Notes under the pieces: generated by a model
Told to the model about the DNA's origin: nothing
The model's input: the letters and a program-made list of their open reading frames with translations, nothing else
Database searches by the model: none
Assembly: GCA_015501055.1 (NCBI GenBank)
Contig: JADNYV010000793.1
Coordinates: 1 to 15,489, forward strand
Direction of reading: 5' to 3'
DNA from: Mucidula mucida
Lineage: Eukaryota; Basidiomycota; Agaricomycetes; Agaricales; Physalacriaceae
DNA length: 15,489 nt
Shown here: positions 1-8,420 of the stretch, piece by piece
Position numbering within the stretch: the stretch's first letter is position 1
Layout of the letters: every line of letters starts with the position of its first letter
Program-made: the position numbers and the translations under genes

Positions 1-2
1 TC

Positions 3-886
3 TTACGGTTATTTGTCAACTACCATCAGAACGACTGGCACGAATGGCTACCCTCTGCGAATTCGTTTACAACGATCGGGTACACTCAGCAACCAAGGTT
101 ACTCCGTTCTTCGCAGACATGGGCAGACATCCCTACAAAGGCACCGCTCCGAAAACGGCATTGAGAAATGAGACTGCGCAGGAGTTTGCCAACGGCATGA
201 GGAAAACATGGAACGAAGTAGGGTTGGCATTAAAGATGGCAAAGGAGGACATGAAACGGTTTTATGACAGGAAGCGGACAGAGGCAGTAGAGTACAAGGA
301 AGGCGACAAAGTATGGCTGGAAGGGACAAATCTCAGCACGGACCGACCAATGAAGAAGCTCGATGACAAACGCTTCGGGCCGTTCAAAGTGATCAAGAAA
401 GTCGGGACGAGCTCTTACAAGCTCCAGATTCCTCACACGTGGAAAAGCATTCATCCCGTATTCAATGAGGCCCTGTTGACGCCTTACCACGAGCCGCAAT
501 TTCCGACGCAACCCCGCGACACGCGTCCACCACCCGTGCTGGAAGGAGCCGAACCGGAATGGGAGGTTGAGAAAGTGGTTAATTCCCGGAAGTACCGCGG
601 GGGTTTTCAATACAAGGTTCACTGGAAGGGTTATGGCACACACGAGCAGACATGGGAACCAGCATGCAATCTCAAGAATGCTGACGAAGCTATCCGTGAT
701 TTTCACCGACAATATCCGAACAAGCCAAAGCCACCCGTGCTTGCTCGTATTGAAGTTCCCATGTCGCAGTTTCCATCCCATCTATTCCGACCCATGCCAC
801 CGCTCGATACCAAACCCCTTGACGTCACGCTACCATCTGCAGCCCTCATAGAGCAACTCTGGTGCAGAATGGAACTTGCGCCTTAA
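3..886 (+). pseudogene. Ty3/Gypsy Pol C-terminus: integrase end plus chromodomain, frameshifted
   Basis: The first 50 bases read in frame 3 as the end of the integrase core (LRLFVNYHQNDWHEWLP). The continuation (CEFVYNDRVHSATKVTPFF) is in frame 2, so one base is missing around 53. The ATG at 44 is therefore not a genuine start. Numbering from that ATG, the GPY/F-like module (RFGPFKVIKKVG, then SYKLQIP) lies near residues 110-130. A chromodomain covers about residues 172-226, with the aromatic residues W, Y, W and W in EWEVEK, YKVHWKGY and TWEP. The stop is TAA at 884-886. In an intact element this region would bind and integrate element cDNA in the nucleus. The break may be real decay or a sequencing error; the homology is strong either way. 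Confidence 0.9.
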
Positions 887-897
887 GGAGGGGGTGA
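884..897 (+). other. Polypurine tract preceding the 3' LTR
   Basis: The stop codon runs straight into taaggagggggtga, a purine tract directly before the LTR's TGTTA start. In Ty3/Gypsy elements this tract primes plus-strand DNA synthesis. Its position between the Pol stop and the LTR fits that role exactly. Confidence 0.8.
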
Positions 898-1427
898 TGT
901 TATGAATTGCCATATTTTCACATTTTCACATCTTATCATATCTTATCGGGGGCCTTGTCTTATCAACCAACGGACTGTTTCATCATCTGTTTCGTCACCA
1001 ATCATACTCCTTTTCATTACCAAAGCCGTACTCATGTCGGACACACGCCCAACACATGGATGACATCATACATGCCGACACCTCATGGACTCCCTATTGT
1101 ATACACACCGCCGACACTTGTAGCACACATGGTCGTTTCAGTATTATTACTTACATGCAGTCACCACTCGTATTTAATGGTTTCACGGACTAGTAGCATA
1201 CAACGCTGGGTCAAGGGCGTGGAGCATCCCTAGTGGAAACGCGTATGGACAAGGAGCTTCAAACACAGACTTACTAGTATATAAGCAGTAGTGTAGTATC
1301 ATTGTACTTTAGTTCCGATCTCGTTTATACACCTGGCCTAGCCTAGTTCTACGAACACGAACACTTTCTTCCTTAAGTTCTTGCTGTGGTACCTGGTTGA
1401 GTCTCGTGGCTTAGTCAGTCGCTAACA
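898..1427 (+). repeat. 3' LTR (copy 1)
   Basis: A 530-bp LTR begins TGTTATG and ends GCTAACA, giving TGTTA...TAACA terminal inverted repeats. The right boundary is fixed by comparison with the inverted copy at 1698-2222: both end GCTAACA and then diverge. A TATA element (tatataag, 1278-1285) lies in the 3' half, as expected for an LTR promoter, and is conserved in the other copy. A 108-residue open frame inside it (907-1233) is repeated in the other LTR only because the DNA is repeated; it is not a gene. Confidence 0.9.
1278..1285 (+). promoter_or_regulatory. LTR TATA box
   Basis: The sequence tatataag sits in the 3' part of the LTR and is kept in the inverted copy (1841-1848, minus strand). 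It is the likely core promoter element for retrotransposon transcription, which would start a short distance downstream. Confidence 0.55.
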
Positions 1428-1697
1428 GGTTGACCCGTAAACAGCGCCCACTGAAGTGCAACTACCAAAAGTTTGTTCTTGTGAGAGCGGCTACTTCCAG
1501 CACCCGAGGCAGTTATCTCTAACTGTTAGCCGGTGCTACTAGGACCAATACACACATATGCGGACGTGCGCTGGGATTAGGAATCCGTCAATCTGTAAAC
1601 AGGAAAGGGGATGGGGGAACATGTGATGATCAAACAGCGAAGTGCTGATCGACGATCAGGGATGTGTGGTAGGTGATAGAAAGTAGTTCTGATCTTC
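1428..1697. other. Spacer between two inverted LTRs, no gene seen
   Basis: These 270 bp separate the two LTR copies. I find no credible open frame, no tRNA-like fold and no retrotransposon primer-binding site next to either LTR end. It is either the original target region or a leftover of a rearranged element. Confidence 0.5.
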
Positions 1698-2222
1698 TGT
1701 TAGCAACTGACTATAGCCACAAGACTAAACCAGGTACCACAGAGAGACTCAAGGGAAGAAAGTGTTCGTGTTCATAGAACTAGGCTAGGCCAGGTGTATA
1801 AACAAGATTGGAACTAAAGTACAATGATGCTACGCTACTGCTTATATACTAGTAAGTCTGTGTTTGGAACTCCTTGTCCATACATGTTTCCGCTAGGGAT
1901 AACTCCACGCCTTGACCCAGTGTTGTATGCTACTAGTCCGTGAAACCATTAAATATGAGTGGTAACTGCATGTAAGTAATGATACTGAAACAACCATGTG
2001 TGCTATGAGTATTGATGGTGTGTATACAATAGGAAGTCCATGAGGTATCGGCATGTATGATGTCATCCATCTGTTTGGCGTGTGTTCAACATGAGTACAG
2101 CTTTGGTAATGAAAAGGAGTGTGATCAGTGACGAAACAGATGATGAAACAGTCCGTTGATAAGACAAGCCCGGATAAGATATGATAGGATGTGAAAATGT
2201 GAAAATACGGCGGTTCATGACA
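1698..2222 (-). repeat. Inverted LTR of the same family (copy 2, solo or remnant)
   Basis: The reverse complement of this 525-bp segment aligns end to end with the LTR at 898-1427. It begins TGTCATG, ends GCTAACA and keeps the TATA element. No polypurine tract lies on its 5' side and no primer-binding site on its 3' side, so it looks like a solo LTR or a remnant. The flanking pentamers (tcttc and aacct) do not match, so there is no target-site duplication. Most differences from copy 1 are C/T or G/A transitions, many at CpG. Confidence 0.88.
1841..1848 (-). promoter_or_regulatory. TATA box in inverted LTR
   Basis: On the minus strand this reads tatataag, the same as in copy 1. If active, it would direct transcription leftward through the spacer and into the antisense of the neighbouring retrotransposon. 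Confidence 0.45.
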
Positions 2223-2576
2223 AACCTGATTCAAAAGGAAAGTTACAGTAAAGGATTGGAAAGTATTGAAATCATCAATTTTGCTGTGTTCTGCATGGAT
2301 GGCCTCGATCACATCGATCCACATGAATACGCGTTGCCGTGCGTCGACCTTGTTTTAACTGGGGTTAAGCCACGGCTCTTTTGACTCAGCAAGTTAAGGT
2401 AGTCTGGCTGGCGCACTACGGGACTCGAAGGTATCTATGTAATCTCCTCCTTCCACTTTAATGGTAAACTATGAGTTATATCAAGAGAGCTGTAAACATT
2501 GCCTAGAAATACATAGTATGGACACTTTCAAATCACCCAACCAAAATACAACAACAAAAAACAATAATGATACACG
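2223..2576. other. Intergenic, no gene seen
   Basis: This stretch lies between the inverted LTR and the stop codon of the 2577-4936 gene and should contain that gene's 3' untranslated region. An A/C-rich segment around 2530-2570 directly follows the gene's stop on the minus strand. I see no supported coding frame or RNA gene. Confidence 0.5.
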
Positions 2577-4936
2577 CTAAACACGCGCCCGCTTCGATGC
2601 CCCAGCCGCCTCCGGCTCCCTCGACCGCTTCCACCCAGCCCCTGCGAAGGGCTCCTTGAAGTATAGATTAATATCCGGCTTCTTCGCGCCCCTCAACCGC
2701 GGCGGCAGCGCGGACGGCGTCGCAGACGGCTGCTGCACAAACATATCCAAGCTCATCCCCGGCTTCTTCTTGTACTAGTGTCAGGGTGAATACAGCCGTC
2801 ACACGGACGCAAACGCGACTCACCGTCTCAAGCTCGGGCTTCCCCCGCATTTCGCAATCGCCTCGCAAAACCTTACCGCAGCGCGCTCAACAGGTTCGGC
2901 TGGGTACTGCCACGCGAGGTCCTCCATATGCGTAGAAAGATCCGGTGTAGATAATGGTATGTCATAAAACTGCAGAATGGTTAGTCAAAGCAAAACGAGG
3001 AAGAAACGCCCCTACCCTCCGTAAACGCTCGTCCATTTCCATCTCATACTCCGCCTCAGCTTCGCCCTTTCTGAGCGGTGCACCAGGCCGCAAACTCGGG
3101 AAAAGCATCCTCGCCGCGTCAGACAGCGTCGGCAGCTCGTCGGGCTCATACTCTTCAAAGTCCTTGTCGACGCCATCCACCTCCCTGCCTTCGATGATGC
3201 CAAGTCCAACGGTCAACAGGCACTCAATAGCATGCGCACCCTTCCATTCGCCAGTCAGATACCCCTCTAACGCCGCGCGGGTAAGCAAACCAGCTAAAAG
3301 CATGTACCACTGTCGTGTGGGGCGTAACGCAAGCCCATATAACCTGTTTTGTGCCTCCTGGATAGCACGCATCGTCGACGTGGATGCAGGCCCTGGCAGA
3401 GGAGACAATTCGCCGTACATTTTACTCCCGTACGCCTTCTCCTTGGGGGGCGACTGAGGCGATTCATACCCAGCGTCTTCCCTCGCCTCACGTCCTAGTT
3501 CCGAAGCAGCTAATGCAGACAACCGCAGAAAACGAGATATAAGCATCGATAGCTTGCCACCAGGTCGCCCACCGGGAGTCTCATCAAGTTTACGGCGTAA
3601 GACGCTCCCGGTAGAGGCAGATCGCGACAGGCCAGACCCAATGCCGCTGCCGTCCTGCCAGCCGGTTATTCCGCCACCGTCAGCACTCATTCCGGCCGCA
3701 GTACCCATCCAGGTAGGTGCGGGAGGGGCAGGCTGATTATATGCAGAGCTAGAACGTCCTGGGCGTGTCACGACGCGCACCGGAGACCGCGCCTCGACGC
3801 AAATCTCACATCCAGTATGCAGATGACGTGGACAGCGAAATGAAGGCGGCGAATTCGCAGTACTCGGGTCGGCACCCTCCATATAAAGCGAATATATGCG
3901 TGCATTTGGCTTCACAGGCGTCTTGGGCTGCAATAATAGGTGAGTAACCGAGCCAGTCGATCGTGTTTGAGTACTTGCCGGATAATTGGCCTGGTTGTAT
4001 CCGGGACAAGAGGAGAATAAGCGGATATGAAAGATAGACATGTGAGTGCGGGGGGGAGTGTAGCTGGCGGTTCAGATGAAGTATCGGACGGTGTCTGACT
4101 AAAAGTCGAGGGCGTCGTTGGCTGGAACGGCGGCGGCGGCGCATGTCGGGCAAAGAGGTCGTTGATCACAGTTCCCAAGGCCATCCGTAACCGAACGCCG
4201 TCTGGGAGAATATGGGGATGCGAGCCGGTCCGCTGATTTGGCTTGATCTGCGGTGAGGTCGGAGGCGTGAAGACGTCCTCCTCCGACATCGGCAACAGCC
4301 GCGGCGGCTGGTCGAGCATAGAGAGCACCACTTTTTCCAGGCCCTCGGCGCGCAGACGTAGCGAGCGGGCCAGTGCTAGATCCTGCGTTCGCATTCGTTC
4401 GTCCTCATCGTCGGTGTATGGATCGTGGTCGTGTCCGGCAGCCCGCGTCTTGAGCGCGACGACATCCTCGCCGTCGCTGCCGACCTCGTCTTCCTCCTCG
4501 TAGTTCTCTGGACGGCGGCGGTGAGCATAGTTCTGTGATCGGGGCCCGCCGGTTCGATCCGTCATGCCCAGCTCGGCACGCGCTTGGGCGAATCGGGTGC
4601 GCGCTGGATGGATGGAACGATGAGCCACGCCGTTGTCGACGATGAGCAGAGATACGCACCGTGGACCCAAAGCATGTGGTCGATAATTAAAGTGCGAGTG
4701 CTCTTCTCCCTCGGCGGGATCGAATGTAGATGATGTGCATGTTTATGGGCAGGTACCCGGAATGTCGTCGTACTGCTCGTATTGTTCACCGCCGAGGACG
4801 ACGCCTGGAAGCTGTTCGCCGTCGACGACAAGTGGGCGATGCTGTACGGTCCAAGGTGGCTGTTGCCATTATGGTGCTGATGGCTACTGCTAGCCGCGTT
4901 GAGCATTCCGTACGCCGGTCCCGGGATGTTGGCCAT
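2577..4936 (-). CDS. Conserved-looking fungal protein of unknown function, five exons, possible frameshift in exon 4
   Basis: Exons are 4936-4660, 4603-3975, 3927-3016, 2969-2824 and 2774-2577, encoding about 720 residues. The introns (56, 47, 46 and 49 nt) have good signals, for example a GACTAAC branch site before ctgcag, and a perfect GTGAGT donor at 2823. Exons 1-3 and 5 join in frame. Exon 4 is 146 nt where 147 are needed, so one base seems missing near 2842-2852. A 38-nt intron (2832-2869 or so, gtaagg...gaag) would also restore the frame but is too short and uses a poor acceptor. The protein has a His/Ser-rich N-terminus, a motif LIIDHMLWVH followed by RTRFAQARAELGMTDRTGGP, an acidic stretch, Pro/Ser-rich regions, an amphipathic helical region (WYMLLAGLLTRAALEGYL) and a basic, possibly nuclear-targeting tail ending KRARV. 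I do not recognise the family. The ATG at 4936 has a G at +4. Confidence 0.75.
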
Positions 4937-4982
4937 AGCCCTGGTCGTCGTCGGCGATGGCGAGCAGAGCGGGGAATCCTGG

Positions 4983-5010
4983 ATATATTATAGGCGCGGG
5001 GGGTATATGA
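4983..5010 (-). promoter_or_regulatory. TATA-like elements upstream of the 2577-4936 gene
   Basis: Two A/T-rich elements on the minus strand (tataatata near 4983-4993 and tatata near 5003-5009) lie about 50-75 bp upstream of the ATG at 4936, in a GC-rich setting. Their position fits a core promoter, but evidence is positional only. Confidence 0.3.
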
Positions 5011-5778
5011 GAGAGCGAAAGCAAGCAAACTGATTCCGGATTTCCCCTTTCAACAATGATTAATAACTTTGTCTTTAAGCGCCTTGCCGCCCATCGTCCG
5101 ACAGCGGAAAATCAACGGCGAGCAGAGCCGATGTAGACGTCGATGCACACTGTCCTGAGTAAAATCCGTTGGATATTGTCTGCGCCGACATACGGAAAAC
5201 ATCGGACATTCACGGAGCAGATGGTTCTATATCCTTCGATATGGCATCAGCTGGCCTCTATTGGCGGATCGTACTAAGCCAATCCAAGCAGTCCAAAGTC
5301 AAACGTAGTCAAGCCAGAGTCACCTCTTTCTCGAATTCTCAAGATCGCCGCCACAAGAAAATATTTCAATTCTTAGGGTTGTCGTGATAGCCTTCTATCA
5401 CGCTGTTCGCCGGTAAATCGTCCATTCAGAATGTACAAACGGTGGTCCACTTCGGACATTAACCTTCTATACACGCAAGCAATGAGGCGTGTTTGCGGCG
5501 TGGTATGGGGAAATTTCATTCTTAATACAGCCGGTAATCATTTATCTACGCGCTTGTTCTATGTCACCCCTGTTGGTGCAGTGGGAGCTTCAGTCGACTT
5601 GTAAGCGAACGCCCTAAGAACGACAAACTTGGCAATCTCAACGATACAATCTACATCAGGCAGTATTTCAACGTCAATATCGTCATTCGTGAGTATTAGA
5701 AGCCCATACGTATCCATTACTATAGTCATAACTTTACATCGCTTGAAACCCGTCCAAATTCATAAGAAAGTGTCATTT
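5011..5778. other. Intergenic, no gene seen
   Basis: This region should hold the upstream region of the gene starting at 4936 and the 3' untranslated region of the gene ending at 5779. A 72-codon plus-strand frame at 5169-5387 has no recognisable motif, homology or splice context, and I do not call it. Confidence 0.5.
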
Positions 5779-8331
5779 CTATGTGACTCGCTTCTTCGAT
5801 GAACGCGCCTTGACTTCCGTTGCGCCCTGTCCATGTTGAAGACGCAGATGCCGCTGGAGTGAACTCTGGTCTTCATACTTCTTTGGACATAGTTGGCATG
5901 AAGCGCGCGGCGCGCCGCTGTGTTTGTCTCGCATATGCCCTACGCTAATTGAATGGGAAGCTACCAGAGCTGAAAGATCAACTCACTATCACGCGCGCTC
6001 TTGATCGTGAAACTGCAGGCCGGGGAACATAGATAGCAGAAAAACTGCGCCACCTTGTTTTTCCAACGCATCTTTTCAACCGCTTTGGGGTCACGTTTTC
6101 GTTCACGACGGGTGTGTCGAAAAGATATTCCGGGTTGTGATCCTACAACGACGCTACCGGCGGCGCTGGACAAAGTGTGCGGCGCCACCTGAAGTGAAAG
6201 ATCAACACCGCCCATCGAGGTTGGAACGTGTCCCGCTGGCGCACGTTCTCCAAAGACTTCAGCCCTAGTGGTGCGTCGGTTGTCATATAACGAGTGCTGA
6301 GAAACCGGAAGCATTGAACCCTTGTAGCTCGGCTGGCGAGCGTCACAGTTCTGACCAACCAGACCAAACCCGTTGAAGGGCGAACTGTAATTTCCCAGTA
6401 GTCCTGACGGTGGAGGCTCTTCACTGTGTTGAACCGGGGCAGCATACATCAGCGACGAACTAGGATAGCCGTAAGCCTGCATGTCGACATCACTGGCTAG
6501 ATCCGCCATGCGATATGTAGAGCTTGGACCCTCGACGGCAAGATGTGCCTCGTCCCATCTGACTTCGCCCGGGGAAGATAGACCAGTCGAGGGTATTGGC
6601 CAAGACGTGCCAGAGAAGCCACCACAATGTAACACGCCCACAGTATTCTCCGCGTCTTGTGTTACGGCATAGCTGTTGTTCGTCTCATCAACCAAAGCCG
6701 TTCCCAACTGAGACTCGGAATGGTTCCGATAGTGCATGCCAAGCTTCAGGCTCGAATGCGAAGGTCCGCCCATGGATTCCGAATAACGGCGCTCAAGGCG
6801 CTGAACGTGGAGAAATGCGGGGTCGCTGGGGGACGCATATTCCGAGGAGGAACTTGATATTGGAGATAGTGCACTGTCCGGGGACAACAGTGAGTGATTT
6901 CCGTTCACGTGCAGATCGTTGAACTGTTCAGCCAAGAGAGAAGACTCAGAGGGACGTCTAGGACGATGAAGGGTGGGGTAATGGGGATGTGCGGCCAAGT
7001 CTGAAGATGAATGACGTCGAGCGACTCTGGGTGTCTTACCATGAGACTGAGGGATTTGCAGATGTGATGCTCCGCGACCATGAAAGTTCGAGGGTACGGC
7101 CAGCGTTTCTTGGTTTCCGACGTTCGAGAACTCCTCATGGAACGAGGAATGAGATTGGAAAATGGAGGCGCTTGTCGACGCTGGGAGTAAAGTGTTGCCC
7201 ACAGAACAGTCATCGTATTGCAACACGCTCCCAATATTCTCCGCGATATTCGTGGCCTCTTGTGGTCCGACGAAGCTGTTGCTCCTCCGAGTGGTAGCCT
7301 GCACTCCAGGTAACTGAGACTCGGAATGGTTCCGATAATGCATCCTCGAATACGAAGCTCCGCCCATAGAGTCCGAATGACGACGCTCAAGGCGGTGCGG
7401 AGGAGGAGGAACGTGGAGAAATACGAGGTCGCGGGGGGACGCATGTTCGGAGTATGAACTCGACGTTGGCGATAGCGCATCCGTTGACTGGGGCTTTCCA
7501 TCTACATACAGATCGATGAATTGGTCCCCCAGAAAGGAAGACTCGGAGGGACGATGAAGGTTGGGGTATTGGGGTCTCGGTGCGGCCAAGTTGGAAGAGG
7601 AATGTCGACGCGCGACTCCAGATCTCATATCATAAGATTGAGAGATTTGCAAATGTGATGCTTCGCGACCATAAGAGTTGGAGGGTACGGCCAGCGTCTG
7701 TTCGCTTGCGACGTTCGAGAACTGCTCATGGAAGGAGGATTGGGATTGGGAAACAAAGGAGGGGCTGAACTGGAAATTTGATGATACGAGATATTCGGCA
7801 TCGCCGTAAGGATGTACGTTTGCGACGTTCGAAGAAGAGGAGTCCCCATGAGAAAAGAAATTGGAATGGGGAACGACGGAGGAACGTCCCGACGAATTTG
7901 ACGATACGAAAGAATCCGCGTCGTCGTCGGTAACTGGGATATGATGAGAAAACTGCAGTCTCTGTATGTGGCAAAGACGACTTACAAGGACTTTCGTCTA
8001 AAGTGGACGCTGTTATACCCGTATAGTCGGACACGATACTCCATCCGCTGTCAGAACCTGAAACACTTGCCATGAACAAAAGTACTACGAAGAAAAGCAA
8101 GGTTAGGATGTGGATTACCATCGGATGTTCTTCGGGACGCTAGCCCCCAGCGCACGCGTGCTGCGTCTAGGTGGGAATCATTGCTGTCCCTAGAAAACGA
8201 TGAGCCATTGGTATCACGCAGAAGACACCACGATGATCAGCGTACGCAGAGATTTGCACAGCCCCGCTCTCATTCTCCAAAAAGAAGGCGTGCTCTTCAA
8301 TAGGAGGAGGCTGGTCGTCGTAGCCATCCAT
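5779..8331 (-). CDS. Two-finger C2H2 zinc-finger protein, probable transcription factor (paralogue A)
   Basis: Exons are 8331-8246, 8189-8119, 8057-7986, 7933-5987 and 5939-5779, giving 778 residues; introns are 56, 61, 52 and 47 nt and every phase matches. Two C2H2 fingers lie at the C-terminus. Finger 1 (about 709-732) is C-x2-C-x14-H-x4-H, with two extra residues in the loop. Finger 2 (740-761) is canonical C-x2-C-x12-H-x4-H. A basic tail (KARSSKKR) may act as a nuclear signal. The remaining 700 residues are Ser/Pro/His-rich and probably disordered. They hold repeated RRHS/RRYS motifs and an internal duplication of about 200 residues. The N-terminus carries EEHAFFLENESGAVQIS, shared with the gene at 9292-11438. 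A DNA-binding role is inferred from the fingers; the targets are unknown. The start is supported by a TATA box about 85 bp upstream and by alignment with the paralogue. Confidence 0.85.
6706..7190 (-). repeat. Internal coding repeat, unit 1 (paralogue A)
   Basis: This encodes AVPSNFHGRGASHLQIPQ, then RRHSSSDLAA, LHRPRRPSESSLLAEQFNDL, SEYASPSDPAFLHV, RRYSES and YRNHSESQL. The same order of motifs recurs in the 7312-7790 unit. The offset drifts from 606 bp at one end to 591 bp at the other, both multiples of three, so the duplication and later indels stayed in frame. Confidence 0.85.
7312..7790 (-). repeat. Internal coding repeat, unit 2 (paralogue A)
   Basis: This is the second copy of the 6706-7190 unit, encoding AVPSNSYGREASHLQISQ, RRHSSSNLAA, LHRPSESSFLGDQFIDL, SEHASPRDLVFLHV, RRHSDS and YRNHSESQL. 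Nucleotide similarity is plain, for example gacgttcgagaact at both 7119 and 7710. A further partial copy of the upstream end of the unit is visible at about 7815-7925. Confidence 0.85.
7815..7925 (-). repeat. Partial third copy of the internal repeat
   Basis: This segment encodes DSFVSSNSSGRSS...SHGDSSSSNV, resembling DAEYLVSSNFQFSP...SSFHEQFSNV from 7700-7800. The DNA shares gacgttcga and gatacga at matching places, at an offset of about 115 bp. It suggests successive in-frame expansions at the N-terminal side of exon 4. Confidence 0.6.
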
Positions 8332-8411
8332 GCGGCAGCGGTAGCGACACCTTACAGGTCGAGGTAGGAGAGGTGGGGTTGCAAACCCTAAAGATCCTAG
8401 CTCCTAGAGGC

Positions 8412-8420
8412 CATTATATA
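8412..8420 (-). promoter_or_regulatory. TATA box of paralogue A
   Basis: The minus strand reads tatataatg about 85 bp upstream of the ATG at 8331. The paralogue at 9292-11438 has its own TATA element (11504-11510) at a similar distance from its ATG, which supports both starts. Confidence 0.6.

Larger units (their letters stand above)
1..1427 (+). mobile_element. 3' end of a Ty3/Gypsy chromovirus-type LTR retrotransposon
   Basis: This is the right-hand end of an LTR retrotransposon whose body lies beyond the left edge. In order it shows the end of the integrase core, an integrase C-terminal GPY/F-like module, a chromodomain, a stop codon, a purine-rich tract and a complete 3' LTR. A chromodomain at the Pol C-terminus is the hallmark of chromoviruses, where it is thought to steer integration to particular chromatin. 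The copy is probably inactive because the integrase frame is broken near 53. The five bases after the LTR are ggttg; the matching left flank is outside the window, so a target-site duplication cannot be tested. Confidence 0.92.

Noticed and set aside
907..1233. 108-codon plus-strand frame, with a similar frame at 1893-2324 on the minus strand
   Set aside because: Both frames lie in the two LTR copies; the protein similarity simply reflects the repeated DNA. No domain is present.
3554..3947. Plus-strand frames opposite the 2577-4936 gene (also 2954-3457)
   Set aside because: They are antisense shadows of a GC-rich minus-strand exon; the minus-strand reading is supported by splice sites and phase agreement.
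4545..4570. tRNA T-loop-like sequence (ggttcgatcc)
   Set aside because: It lies inside exon 2 of the 2577-4936 gene, coding for part of MTDRTGG, and no cloverleaf can be built around it.
5169..5387. 72-codon plus-strand frame
   Set aside because: No motif, no splice context and no similarity to anything else in the window; within the expected range for chance frames.
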